Shown here: piece after piece, positions 11,401 to 22,931 of the stretch
Position numbering within the stretch: the first letter of the stretch is position 1
How the letters are laid out: each line of letters starts with the position of its first letter
Assembly (NCBI GenBank): GCA_033675545.1
Contig: JAWDGP010002181.1
Location: forward strand, 1 to 64,000
Direction: 5' to 3'
Length of the DNA: 64,000 bases
DNA from: Elysia crispata
Taxonomy: Eukaryota > Mollusca > Gastropoda > Plakobranchidae
Made by a program: the position numbers and the translations under genes
The notes under the pieces: generated by a model
What the model was told of the DNA's origin: nothing
What the model saw: only the letters and a program-made list of their open reading frames with translations
Database searches by the model: none

Positions 11401-12790
11401 GATACAAATAAAAAAAAATTTTGGAAACTGATTTGCCGGTGACAGAAACTTGCGGTTAGCAAAGAAAAATTTTGTTTGCAAGAAAGAAGAATTTATACTC
11501 AAAGCATATTCCGCAGAGACACAAAGAGAGTTAGACACTTGCAAACTGTGAATCATAAAATGGCTATAAAGCATGTTGTTTCTGGGTCTTACTTTTTACC
11601 TGCATTTGAAATGAATAAAGTGTATGAGTTAGATAAACAATAAACAGTATGCTGAGGGGAGACCTTACTCATGGAGAAGCAGTTTGATGGTAATCCAGTG
11701 TAAAGACAAAGGGCTTGTTGAAAATAGCTTTTAGAACTGAAGTGATACATAAACAAATTGCAGATGATATAATAATGAAGTTTGGATGAGTGTAACATTT
11801 ACAGTTGTTTGCAAAAAAATTTCAAGAAATACCAAAAACTGTTATTTTAGTTAAGTATGAATACAGATATGTATGTATACAGGAGGCAACAGTATTAAGG
11901 GCATCAGAGAAAGCTTTTGGTACATTGTAATGGAATCGGGTTGAATCCAAATACGTTTTGGTCTGTTCCTCATTAACTGAGTGTGAGGAAAGTTTACCAA
12001 GTCCACCATATGCATGATTGTCCAAGCTTTGAGCCTAGTATCTAACCAGTCAAAAGCAATTACTTGAATTTTTAAAGCAAATCACCCTTGAGTAAATGAA
12101 AAAAAAAATTAATGCCCTATATATTTGAAACCAACTGAAAAATGTTTCTGAAATATAAAAGTTTCCATTCCATAAGTCTTGGAGAGAATATTTGAACATT
12201 TTGATTAAAACAGATTTGTCTGAATAAAAAGGCTGTTGCAAGCATAGGTTGATCAATTTGGTATACTTACAAACCCAATTCCAACATAAGTAGTTGGCTT
12301 AGGCCATAGACTTTGACTCTTTCTCAATTAGAATACAGCAAATCACATGTATGACCGTTTGGTTTATGCACAAATAATTGTACCATGAGATAATCTAGAT
12401 CACACTGTAAATTCGAAAGTCTCTCAATATCAGAAACCTTTATCCTAGAGGCGTCAGCTTTTTAGAATGACATCCATGCCTATTTTCAACAAGGGGAAGT
12501 ATTCTAAAATTCCCATTGCAGTCTCTTTTTCACTCTGATTAATTTGCTCAACTCTTAAAATAATCACTTTTTGGGGAGGATCTTACAGTTCCACAAATCT
12601 TTTCAAGTTCTCACCAGCTTTAACATGGGTGAAAATCCATGTCCCTCAGCATAATACCTTTGCAAGCTTATCCATATTCTTATAGCCTTGGGAAGATAAG
12701 TGTGAGTTTGATAAATAAGAGTAAGCGGTCTGCCCAGGGGATTCAATGATTATTCATGTTAGCAGTGAAAGGTAATCCATTTGAAAAACA
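8400..12790. repeat. Tandem array of 1.6-2.0 kb units, left block
   Basis: Distinct landmarks recur in the same order. 'ggtgaaaa(g/c)ccatgt' precedes a 'cttatcc(a/g)ta' segment near 8915, 10925 and 12630. 'ctgaaggaaagagtaaatcag' and variants lie near 9665 and 11257. A 'gaa(t/c)tgaag...acataaacaaa' segment lies near 9975 and 11738. 'gaaaaggctgttgca' is near 10450 and 12228. The period is about 1.6-2.0 kb. Copies are diverged by many substitutions and small indels, and no open frame survives. The right block at 17.5-20.8 kb carries the same landmarks. Confidence 0.75.
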
Positions 12791-13864
12791 TGTACTAGCG
12801 TAACCAACACAAGACCCTAAATTGGGTGTGAATAAGGAGTTGACTCATTTTATTCAATTCTTTTACCTGTATAAAAAGTTAAGCAATCGGATCATGAGAA
12901 TCTGAAGCCGATTAAAGTTTTAGCATAACCGTGCTCTTCAGAAAAAAACCAACACATACTAATGTATCATTGCTTACATTGGTACATGCAATCTTCTTGA
13001 AGTTATCGTTTTCTTTTTGTCTTTGCTTTGCAAAATAACTTAACCGACACTTTTGAGACAGTGTTTCGTGTTCTTACTGCTAGAATAACACAGTCCAATT
13101 GGAAAGTGGCCTTGTTAGACATTTTAAAATTGGCCATGCTAAAGCAGCATCCGGTCCGCAAAGTTTTCCCTCATTTACCTTTTGAAAGACATCGTGGTTA
13201 ACTAAATCAATCAACCAACAATTTGACTTTGAGGAAAAGAAAGACAGTGAAGGCAGTAAAGGCAACGAATGCAGAAATTGATCTGAGTATGAACCGACCT
13301 GAATTTGTTGAAGTTAGCGAAAAAGAAGAGAGCAGAGCAAAGAAAGTGAAGTCAAATGAACAGAAAGTGGCAAAGACAAAGAGGGGCTTAGGACAAGATT
13401 ACATAAGCAGGAAAACCAAAGAGACTGCGCCACCAAAACAAACTCGATAACACCTACTATTGTATCTGACATAAAGTAATTTTATCTAAAAACTAAAAAG
13501 ATTTTTAGAAAACGCACTAAGCCCAAGAAAAGATAATATGCTACTCAATCTCCGATAAAAAAAAATTTAAATTTGCCCTTCAATAATTGAAGTAAAGTCA
13601 TGGAACTGCAGGTGACCAAGTCTAAACCAGAATAAATCCTGTACAAGACAAGTCACTTCAATAAGTAGACCTTGTCACTGAAAAGGCTGACAAAAAGTGT
13701 ACAAGACCATTTTATTCAAACACTTAATACAGGAATGAGCAATGTTTCAAAAGAAAAGTACAGTGAATTGGTTTCTCTTTGTTCTGGTTCGACACCTGTC
13801 ATTAAATTGAAAGAGCAAAAAAAAAAAAACTTTTTCCTTCTGTTTGCCCCATGACTAGAGATAC
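12791..13864. other. Unassigned sequence interrupting the tandem array
   Basis: The array landmarks stop near 12790. A Lys/Glu-rich frame of 75 codons occupies 13223-13450 on the plus strand (for example KKVKSNEQKVAKTKRG). It starts without a clear promoter or splice context and I do not recognise it. It may be the remnant of a transposon protein or chance. Confidence 0.3.
13490..13612 (+). repeat. Direct repeat, copy A
   Basis: The block begins 'ctaaaaagatttttagaaaac', includes 'actaagcccaagaaaagata' and ends 'cccttcaataattga'. It recurs at about 15533-15642 with few changes. The two copies flank both MITEs described below. Confidence 0.75.
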
Positions 13865-14315
13865 ATACCGTATTCCCTCCATTAGTAGCGCCGTCTCTAA
13901 TAAACGCCCCCCCCCCCCTTTCCCATCCAAGCAACACTTAAAAAACACCACTTTCGAGAGCAAAAGATTCTTATTAAACTCAAACTCAAAACATTTATTA
14001 AGCGATAGATCTGATGATAACAACAGACAACACATGTAAACAATGAATGACTATGGTACTGCAATTGTCATCTCAAATTGGGGATGTCAAAGTCAGTACT
14101 AAGGCGTCTGAGGTTAATGTCCTGGACTATTGCAGTCCTTGTAGTCATCGGACTCGAATGACACCCAACCATGGCACTCTAAAACTAACTAGAGGGGGAG
14201 GGGGGGCGACAGCGGCACTTTGTCTTTGAAGAAAGTCATCCAAAACATTCCATTAGACGCACCCCCCCTCTTCATTTTCACGCGCCCGGCGCTACTATTG
14301 GAGCGAATACGGTAT
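13865..14315. mobile_element. Non-autonomous DNA transposon (MITE) with about 28-bp inverted repeats
   Basis: The left end starts ATACCGTATTCCCTCC and the right end, read on the minus strand, starts ATACCGTATTCGCTCC. The match continues to TAGTAGCGCCG, about 26 of 28 positions. The interior (about 450 bp in total) has C- and G-runs near both ends and no transposase. The target duplication is not obvious, so the superfamily is left open. Confidence 0.7.
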
Positions 14316-14463
14316 TTGTTCATGAGAGGGTTAGCATCTTCTTTTCAATTTAAATTTTTAATACATTGATACAAGGATTATATGATATTCCCTGCAGAAC
14401 CATTATTATATAGACTATTTGAATATGGTAAAAACCGATAATGCTACATTATTATTTGAAGAT

Positions 14464-15145
14464 TTAACACAATCCCTACCAGGGTTTTTTTTTCCGTGTG
14501 CCCAAGCCATATTTTGTGACCCACGTAAATCCTAGACCTGATTTTTTGAATTGAAGTTTATGACCCCCTATATTTCTAGAACCTACAAGTATTATATATC
14601 AAAATGCAGGGAATTGAATACAGATTTGAAATATCAGTGTTAGATAGCAATTAAAAATTTTTGTAAGGAGGTAGATGTATAAAAAGATGATATAACCGAA
14701 AAGTAAAAATAAAATAAAAATAAAATATCCAAGTTACTGGTCTCATTGATCTGGAAATTTTAATCCAATCCAATCAAACAGCACACAACCTTGTGTATAA
14801 TCCAATTATGAAGTCATGTGTTAAATTTGAAGACTGCAATCCAAGAAATAAAAATTTTACAACATTTTTACTAACAACACCTATATAAAAATATAACGGC
14901 AATCCTATAGATCTAACAATTATTTTGGTCAAAACCTGATGAAAATCAACCGCCACTTAGCTCAAACGACGCTAAAAATAGGCCAGAAGGGAAGTAGAAT
15001 TCGTTTTAGTAAACATTGGATTGGATAGATCGAAAATATGGACTGGATTAGGACTAGAAAGTCCGAGCCGATTGTACCGGCTCGTGGTAGGTAAGTTTGG
15101 CGACCGTGAGCCGCTACAATCGGCTCATGGTAGGGATTGTGTTAA
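14464..15145. mobile_element. TTAA-flanked MITE (piggyBac- or Kolobok-type)
   Basis: The ends are perfect inverted repeats CACAATCCCTACCA (14 bp), each abutted by TTAA (14464-14467 and 15142-15145), the target duplication of piggyBac and Kolobok elements. Near the right end, 12-bp arms GAGCCGATTGTA (15065-15076) and TACAATCGGCTC (15115-15126) form a subterminal hairpin. No transposase frame is present in the 682 bp. Confidence 0.75.
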
Positions 15146-15532
15146 GGGATGTTAAATCTCAAGTTTGAAAAACAAATCACCCTGATTTAATGGTATTATT
15201 AGGTGAAATAAAAATTATTTTTAGCAGAACACTCAAATTAAAAGTTCAAAGCAAAGAACTGCATTAATTGGAAGTAATTTCATTTTGAAATAATTACTTC
15301 CTTATATCAAAACAAGTGTTTTTCTTAGTTGATTTGATGTAATCTTAAAAAAAATAATACTTTTGTAGACATTAGTTAGGTTTTTAGTATATTTTTTTAA
15401 GTTTCTCTCCCAGCGTAAGCCTCAACATAAACCCATGAATCTAGAAAAGCTTAAAACATGTACTAGCGTAATCAACATTTTCAGATTGTAAACTGAGTAA
15501 CACGTTTTAACGTATCTGACAAAAAGTCATTT

Positions 15533-15642
15533 TTAAATTAAAAAGATTTTTAGAAAACACACTAAGCCCAAGAAAAGATAATATGCTTCTCAATCTAAGA
15601 TAAAAAAAATTAAATTCACCCTTCAATAATTGACTTCATTGT
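15533..15642 (+). repeat. Direct repeat, copy B
   Basis: Second copy of the block at 13490-13612. The preceding 'aacatgtactagcgta' also has a near-identical partner at about 12786, suggesting that intervening material was inserted into, or duplicated with, the array. Confidence 0.7.
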
Positions 15643-16249
15643 GACATGATAAAAAATGGCCAAAACTTCAAACCTCTGTAGAAAAATGTGGCTTGTGCTA
15701 CTAGTGTGCCCACTCTCGCACACACCTACTTCTCGGGCATCCGCGTGGTTTTCCGGCACCTGCCACGAATCGAGACTCCTTTGTTCTTCCTAGATGCTAC
15801 ACACGTGTGTAGTAATCTCTTACCTTTGTTTTACGACCGTTGGAAGGATCCCTCACTTTTGTGTTTTATTTTCAGTACGGATTTTCTATTCGAATCGAGA
15901 GGTAAGTGCTTGGCGTCCGCCATTTTTAATTTTTGCTAACGAAACTTGTGGGTGATCCTAAAGCTATAGAATTATGGGTATTGAGCCAAATATAGATTGA
16001 ACACTCAAAATAGTTCGGGAAACTCCTCTATTTTAAGATACGGACAGGGATACTCCGTGTGTGCACGTTAAGTGGTCCAATGTGGCTGACCGAGGAGGGG
16101 TGTAAGATTTTCTAGTGGTATGTCAGTTCTCGCGCAGCATCAAACCCGCACATAGTCTGATGGGTATAGCATCATAAGATGATATTTTATGAGTTACAAA
16201 TGGTGAATTAATTATTACTTTGGTTTCCAATAAGAGAGGGAGACATGTA

Positions 16250-16252
<3 letters not shown>
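15643..16252. other. Higher-GC stretch of unknown origin
   Basis: The plus strand has an 83-codon open frame at 15688-15939 in sequence less AT-rich than its surroundings, with 'ggtaagtgcttggcgtccgcc' near its end. It has no recognisable domain. It could be the edge of a mobile element or an untranslated region. Confidence 0.3.
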
Positions 16253-16340
<88 letters not shown>

Positions 16341-16358
16341 ACACACACACACACACAA
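16253..16358. repeat. Compound microsatellite (TA)n(GA)n(CA)n
   Basis: Three dinucleotide tracts follow one another without spacer: TA to about 16296, GA to 16336 and CA to 16358. Open frames crossing it encode only Tyr-Ile, Ser-Leu and Cys-Val repeats. Confidence 0.95.
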
Positions 16359-16379
16359 CATATTTTTCACCCTCTTACA

Positions 16380-16885
16380 AGTACCATCATATGTCCTTCT
16401 ACATGTACTGCATGTATGAATGTGACTACTTCTGCAGTTTCTTCTCGGAATTTCGTCAATGCCATGCCCATAAAAAGAGAAGAGAATAAAGAAAGTACAG
16501 AGGAAGAGGAAGAGAAGAAAAAACGAACAAACAAAAAAAAAAAGGAACAATAAGGAAAGAAGACGAGATAGAAAAATAAAAAGAAAAGGCACTGAAGAAA
16601 AAAGAATAACAAAGATAAAAGCAAAAAAGCATGTTGACAAGGACAACACTAGTGACTATTTGACATCTTCCAAATGTGTTGAGGACCTTGACATAGACAT
16701 TGCTAAAATTGATGACAATGTGTGCGTTGTGTGTGTGTGCTGGTGAGCAAGATGATCTTATTGATTGGGTTGGATGTGAGAAATGTTTGAAATGGTACCA
16801 TAGTACTGGAGGATGAAAGTTTATGAGAGAAGAGCGTGAATAAGATTTCAAAAAATGACATTATTGTGGCCTCTGTAAAAATTAA
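16380..16885 (+). pseudogene. Remnant of transposase-like protein with C-terminal PHD finger
   Basis: The plus strand codes for TTSAVSSRNFVNAMPIK, then an acidic and basic tract (STEEEEEKKKRTNKKKK), then DNTSDYLTSSKCVEDLDIDI. The Cys/His pattern that follows (NVCVVC, then DLIDWVGCEKCLKWYHS, then HYCGLC) is that of a PHD zinc finger, C-x2-C up to W-x-x-C and the final C-x2-C. An expanded GT stretch at the first Cys pair shifts the frame, and a stop replaces an expected Cys after the His. Similar basic tails with PHD fingers end some pogo-like transposases in invertebrates. That assignment is inference; the PHD pattern is seen directly. Confidence 0.45.
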
Positions 16886-17300
16886 TTATTCCATGCATTT
16901 TTTTTTCACTCACCTCAGAAATACAAAGAAATGTACACATGTAATTACTCACCTCTAGTGTGTAGGCCTAAAGACTAAAATTTATTCTATCATAATTATG
17001 TGTTAACCATATGACCAACTTACCTCTGTTTTATTTATACAATGTAATAAAAATGATAAATCTTTCACAACTTGATTGTGTTACTCAAGCTTATAAATTC
17101 AAACAGTGTGTGGCTGTTATTGTTGTCAATGTAAACGTGTGAGATTAGGCATTCTATGTAAACTATAGTCAATTCTGGTGAAAATTAAGCTACAGGAGGC
17201 AGAAACTAATGTGCTTACAAATTATGGAGTATAAAAATAGACCATTCAAGGTGTTTTCTGAGACTGCGTGCTTGCTGGAGCACACTTTGCGCAACTTTAG
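16886..17300. other. AT-rich spacer without a supported gene
   Basis: No open frame or repeat I can support lies here. The following 150 bases are discussed as a possible LTR edge. Confidence 0.4.
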
Positions 17301-17450
17301 GCTCACCACATCTTAAGGCGCGAGAGGAGGTACACACGAGGTGACTGCACGGAAGCTAGTTGTGTGCAGCAGTGAATAAACTTATTGGTTTAGTTTTACA
17401 CCACATTTCGGTCAAGGAAAGATAACTCTCAACATGGTATCAAAAGATTG
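17300..17450 (+). mobile_element. Possible LTR edge with copia-type primer site (fossil)
   Basis: A short GC-richer segment with an AATAAA signal is followed by ATGGTATCAAAAG, resembling the initiator-tRNA-type primer site (TGGTATCA) that follows the 5' LTR in Ty1/copia elements. No coding region of such an element was recognised downstream, and the other LTR was not found. This is a low-confidence fossil call. Confidence 0.25.
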
Positions 17451-17499
17451 TTGGGCAAATAACAAGAGGCTAAGTTACAAGAGTGACTTGTCCTTCCTT

Positions 17500-20400
17500 A
17501 TCCTTAATGGGCGAGAGCTAGTGCGGGCACTCTAGATGTTTTGAGGAACGGAACTGTTAGATGAAAATAGGTTTAGGATTGAAGGCCACATAGATAAAAC
17601 ACTTTAGAAATAATATGAAAGTAGGATGAGTGTGACCTTACAGTCAATTGCAAAATATTTCCATGACAAACCGAACACTGAGGTGTTTCAGTGAAGCAAT
17701 GGTTGTATAGGTTTGTCACTTTGTGTGAGTATCAGAGGCACTGGTATAGAGTACTCCAGACATTCCTTTTGGTACTTTGTTATAGAATCAGATTGTTTTT
17801 TTTGGTTGCTTGAGTGTGATGAAAGTTATCAAGCAAAATTCAATATGTTTTTGAACCTCCTGGCTTGCATTTTGATCACTGACGAGTCATAAGTCAATAT
17901 GTGATTTTTTGAAGCAAATCATCTTGGGGTTGTATAATAAATATTTTCCATTCCATTGCCTAGTAGAATTACTAGAATGCAGAATATTTGAACACTGATT
18001 AATACATTTTGTCAGTGAAAAGGCTGTGGCAAGCAAAGATTGATTGATCTGGTATATTTATATTTCAGTTCCAGGATAAATGGTTACCTTAGGGCTTAAC
18101 TTGTCTAATTGTTACTTAGAACCACAGCAATCACAGGTAAGACTGTATGGTTCATATACAGAAGTTAAGTGTGCAGATATTGCTGTTAATTCCTAATTCT
18201 CTCTCTTTGCACATTCCCAGCAAGGCAAAGCATTCTTTTAAAATGTCTACCTGGATAAATTTTGACTTGAGAATATCAAGACTTGCTCCTCTTTTCTGAG
18301 TTGGAGATTGTCAGATCCTATGTCTCCATGTTGTGACCAATTTGATGTTTGCTTGTGGCAATCTCTTTTTTCACCCTTTCATTTTGTTCAACCTTTAATT
18401 TAAAGAATAATTTGTGTGTGTGTGTGTGTGTGTGTGTAAAGTGGGAGGGGGGAATATCTTAGTTTTACATATAGAACGTCTTCAAAGTTTACTTTTCAAC
18501 CTTCGACCAGCTTAATTGGGTTAAAAACCAAGTCCATAGATAGAACTGCCTTTGCAGGCTATACACATTCTTAAAGCTTTGAAAAGAGAAAATCAGCATA
18601 AAGATAATCTTTCCAGAAGGCAGCAAATCTTGGTGTAGCAAAAATATTTAGAACAGCACAAGCCTAGAAAATATTCAACCCAAGAAGAACAGAGAAGCCT
18701 AAAAGGAAATGAAAAAGAAAAGCTTTATAGCTTACAAAAATCAAATGAAGGAAATTGGTGAAGAGCTATGACCTTCTGCAGAGGTGTTTTGCAAGCTTTG
18801 CCCACATTCTCTTTGCCTTGAATATTTACTATTGAAGACTTCATGCTAATAAGTTTTAGAATCTGAAAGACAATGGAAAACGTCCAAGTTGCTAATGAAG
18901 ATAAATGAAAGTCTTAAAATGTCTTGTCTGGCCAGTGATGTTATAGGGCTGCGATGCACAGACATGAAGAAAGATGATGAAAGACAAGAGGGAGCAGCAG
19001 AGCTGTGGTTTTAACGAAGACTGCCGAGGGTCAAATGGACGGATAGGCGCTCAAATGAAAGCATACTGAATGAGTTGTGTACTACACGCAAGCTCCTAGT
19101 ACTCATACAACGGAGGAAACTGTAAAATGTTGCACACGCAATCCGTAATGAGAGAACAGACTTGATGTCCACCGTCCTCCAAGGTAAAGTGGGAGGAAAG
19201 AGAAACAGAGGACGACCACCTGCATCACTTGCTAGGAACATCACAAACATCAGTGGCAAGATTGAGCGTCCTGGAGGCAACTTGTGAGGACATCAGTTCC
19301 CAGGGACGCCGATGGATGAACAGATAAGCCAAAGAAGTGTTTTATGAAAATCACTAACAGAGGGAGTTAATGTGAAGCTTTCAGATCAGATGTTGAAAAG
19401 AACTCTAGCAATTTTGAAATGTAAAGATAAAGTGTATGAGTTACATAAGTAACAGCTAGCAATTACTCATGTAGAAGCTTGATAAATTGATAGATGAAAA
19501 AAATGTTTTAGAATTGAAGGCCACATAAACAAAACGCTAAAGATATAATATGAAAGCTGGATTTAACTTGTAAAAATATTTTCAAGACATACCAAAGACT
19601 GTGGTATTTCCTGAAGCAGTGGTTTTTCAGATGTGTGCATGGAGGCAATGGTATAGGGTACTCCAGAGAATACTTTAATATTTTTTTTAATACAATCAGG
19701 TTAAGTTCACCATAGACCTATGGATTTTTGCCAATTGCTCAAATGTGGGAAAAATTTGTAAGCAAAATCCAATATGCACTTGATTGTCCAGACTCCAATT
19801 CTGATAAGTAAGCAGTAAGAGGGCAATATGTGGTTCTTGAAAGCAAATAACCATGAGGTGAATCAAAAAATTTCAAACACATCAAGAGCTTATAAAATAA
19901 CATAGCCAGTTCATAAATCCTTCATAAAAAAAAAAAACATTTCCATTTCATTGGCTTGTGGAATCCCTTGTGTGCAGAATATTTGAACAGTTTGATAAAA
20001 ACATGTTAAAACTTTTTGTCTGTTAAAAGCATAGATTGATTGATTTAGTATTCTAATGTAAGTGGTTAAAGTTGCAGTTACCCTTCTACTACTGCTTAGA
20101 ATCACAGCAAATCACAGGTAAAAATGTATGTTTCATACACATCAATCCTGTAGTAAATTGCTACAGATCTTACTGTGAATTTCCAATTCTCTTAACTTGG
20201 AAACCAGCTTTAAACATAGATGAAAAGCCATGTCCTCAGTACAACTGCCTTTACAAACTTATCCGCATTCTTATGGCCTTAAAGAATAAAGAAAAGCAAC
20301 ATAGATGTGCCAGAAGGCAGTGAATGATGGCATAGCCAAAATAATTAGAACCCAAAAACCTAGAAATATTCAACCCAAGAAGAACAAAGAAGCCTTAAAG

Positions 20401-20825
20401 AACTTGAAAAAAGCATACAAATAAAAAAGGACAATTAGTGAAGAGCTAAGCCCCTCAGCAGAACTTTTTTTTTCAAGCTTGCCCGCCTTTTATTGCTTTA
20501 TATACTTACAATTGAGGATATCTAAAAAATAAATTTTAGACATATACTGCGGAGAAGTTCTATGTAGAAGAGAAGAATATGAAGATCACAGACCAAAAGA
20601 AACAGAGGAGTTGGTGATTATTTATTTAAGCAGTTTCAGATGGTCACAAAAAGCCTGTGTAAGATAGGTTTAAAACTGGAAGCTACATAAACAAAATGCT
20701 GATTATATTGTGAGTTTTGATGTGCATTTATCACAGTTGTTTGCAAAATATTTTGAAGGAATTCACAAGACTAGTATTTTAATAAAGCAGCAATCATGTA
20801 GATATGTGTACTTATAAGAGGCAAT
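17500..20825. repeat. Tandem array of 1.6-2.0 kb units, right block
   Basis: The same landmarks as in 8.4-12.8 kb return in order. The 'gaaggccacata' segment lies near 17575, 19512 and, as 'gaagctacata', near 20681. 'gaaaaggctgtggcaagcaaag' lies near 18017. The 'ccatgtcctcag' segment lies near 20228, with a more diverged copy near 18530. 'attcaacccaagaagaac' is near 18672 and 20368. Divergence between copies is high and nothing is open. A LINE piece is inserted at about 18.9-19.3 kb. Confidence 0.75.
18920..19345 (+). mobile_element. LINE 3' coding fragment
   Basis: Plus-strand codons show the C-terminal end of a LINE polymerase: VMLYGCD, then RVKWTDRRSNESILNEL, TTRKLLVLIQRRKL, HAIRNERTDLMSTVLQGKV and KRNRGRPPASL. 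At least two nonsense codons interrupt the frame (near 19010 and 19120). It is GC-richer than the surrounding array, consistent with a later insertion. Both ends are approximate. Confidence 0.75.
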
Positions 20826-21774
20826 GGTAACAAGGACACCAGAGAATACTTTTGGCATTTTGTTATGGAATCAGGTTGAATCCATGTAATATATTTGAGG
20901 TCTGTTTCTTGATTGCTTGAGACGAAAATTTACAAGCAAAGTGCACCATGTGCTTGATTAGTTTTCCGCTCTAAACTGTCAGATGCTAATACTTAAATTT
21001 TTATAACAAAAAATCGTGGATAAATAAATACAAAATCTGAATAAATAAATGCTATAAATAATTGCAACCTTGAGAAACACTAATAAATGTTTCCATTCCA
21101 AAGTCGTGAAGAATACCTTGTTAGAAGAACATTAGAACATTTTGATTAAAACATCTTTATCAGTGTAAAGGCTGTTGCAAGCAAAGCATTATTATGACCA
21201 TTGACATGTTGCACTGAGTGAATATGATTGCTATGTTATTTACAAGTGCAATCAAATAGTACTGCTGCTGTGTTGACACATTTTGATGAATTCAAAGCAG
21301 GTCAAAAAATTTAAAGCAAGACAGCATCTTAGGGAGTGTTTGATTGCATGTCCACCACAACAGAAAAATGAAAGTAAGGAACAACTAAGACAGGAATAAA
21401 AAGAGATCAGAAGAGAATTTATATAGACCTCGCTTTTATTGAACAAACTTGGTTACAATTAGTAACCAAAGGAAGCCAAAGGTTTACATTATCAAACTCG
21501 TGAAGCTTCACTGTTCAGAAAGTGCTAACCTCAGAGTAACTAAAGAAAGGCTGTACATAAAGGATTTGGTATCCCGGTTTGAATTAAAATAATTCAGCAA
21601 TTTTCAGATCTTTAGTCTGACAATGCCAGACATAAAACAAAACAAGATAATGGCATAGCCAGTTTTGCATGAAGTACTGTGTACTCGTTTATGAATTGTC
21701 CTACCCACAATACATGCCTGGAAATTATGGCATTTATGGAGGGGACATTACTTCTCCATGGATTTTACTCAGAA

Positions 21775-22762
21775 CCTAGTAGATAGATACCCACTTACTA
21801 GTTACTCATTCTTTCTTTCTCGTATCCTCATAGATTCTCCATCATCCTTTGATATCATAATACATGTAATCAAGAAAGACATTTCATCAACCAATAGAAG
21901 AAAGTTATTCATTCTTATCTATGATGGAGAACTGTTGTGACTTCCATAGCAGCCATTTTGCTTACCAGTCCAGTGTTTTACAGCAAACCAGTATTAGCTA
22001 CTACTAATTAACTGACCCCCCTCACCATGCCAAAGGTGCCAAGTTGATGGCTGTGGTAATCACAGGATTTGGATGCAGCATTTGCAGAAGCCCTGACATC
22101 AGCACATAAGATGCAAGACAAAACAGCTCACAAAGCAACACCTGCCTTGAACGTGAAGCTGGACCAGCCTCGAATAGGAGCTGCTTGTGATCAGACTAGT
22201 GATCAGCATTCACAAGAAAGTGGGCAATGTAAAAGGCAGGCATGTTCATATCTGATAGTTTGGCACCTACAGCCTTGTTCTACTGCTGCAGCCCAGATTT
22301 GCGCACTGACATCCTGCGGGATTTACAAGATGACAGATCTGCAATGAAAGAAAAAGACTTGCTGGCAGCCATTAGAAGGTTGGCAGTAAGATGAGAATAC
22401 CCTCGTCCATCGTATCAGGCTGAGCAAGATGACACAGTCATCAGAGACGGGAATACATACTTTTTTAGCTAGTTAGAGATCTCAGGCTTCTCTTTGTCAG
22501 TACAGAGCCAAATGTAGGGGAACTAAACTGCACCCACACATTTGATGTCAGTGATAAGATCATCAAGGACAATCTGATCAGAGGCATTGACAACCAGAGA
22601 TCGTCGCCCACCTTCTGGGTGACCCAAAAACAGATAGAACATTAGAGGAAAAGGCTGCCTTTATTGCGCAGAAAGAACAGGGTAAAGCCACCAAGACTGC
22701 AGTGGATGACAGCTCTGGAGCCATGAGCCACCCACATCAAAGACCGTTATTCATTCTTAACT
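21775..22762 (+). mobile_element. Gag-like retroelement fossil inside U1
   Basis: The sequence is absent from the matching position of U2 (near 27270). It holds fragments resembling the Gag of Ty3/Gypsy-type elements, including a DNLIRGI-type stretch and a Lys/Glu-rich FIAQKEQGK-type stretch. A perfect 14-bp direct repeat GTTATTCATTCTTA lies at 21904-21917 and 22746-22759, around the coding-like part. The copy is clearly broken and lacks recognisable pol or LTRs. Confidence 0.5.
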
Positions 22763-22931
22763 ACCAAGCAAGCTCTTGTAAGTTTTTTTTTTCTGTTTTT
22801 ATTTAAACTCTTAGCAAAAAAATGAGTCGATTTTTAGAAATAAATCAGGTTTGTCAAGCATAATTATGTTAACCAGGAATTTTCAAGCTAACAACTGTGT
22901 ACTAAACATAAATTAAGGAAGCTTTTTTCAG

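Noticed and set aside
16123-16851. Minus-strand frames rich in Ser, Leu, Tyr, Ile and Phe
   Set aside because: They are the compound microsatellite and the opposite strand of the Lys/Glu tract of the PHD remnant.
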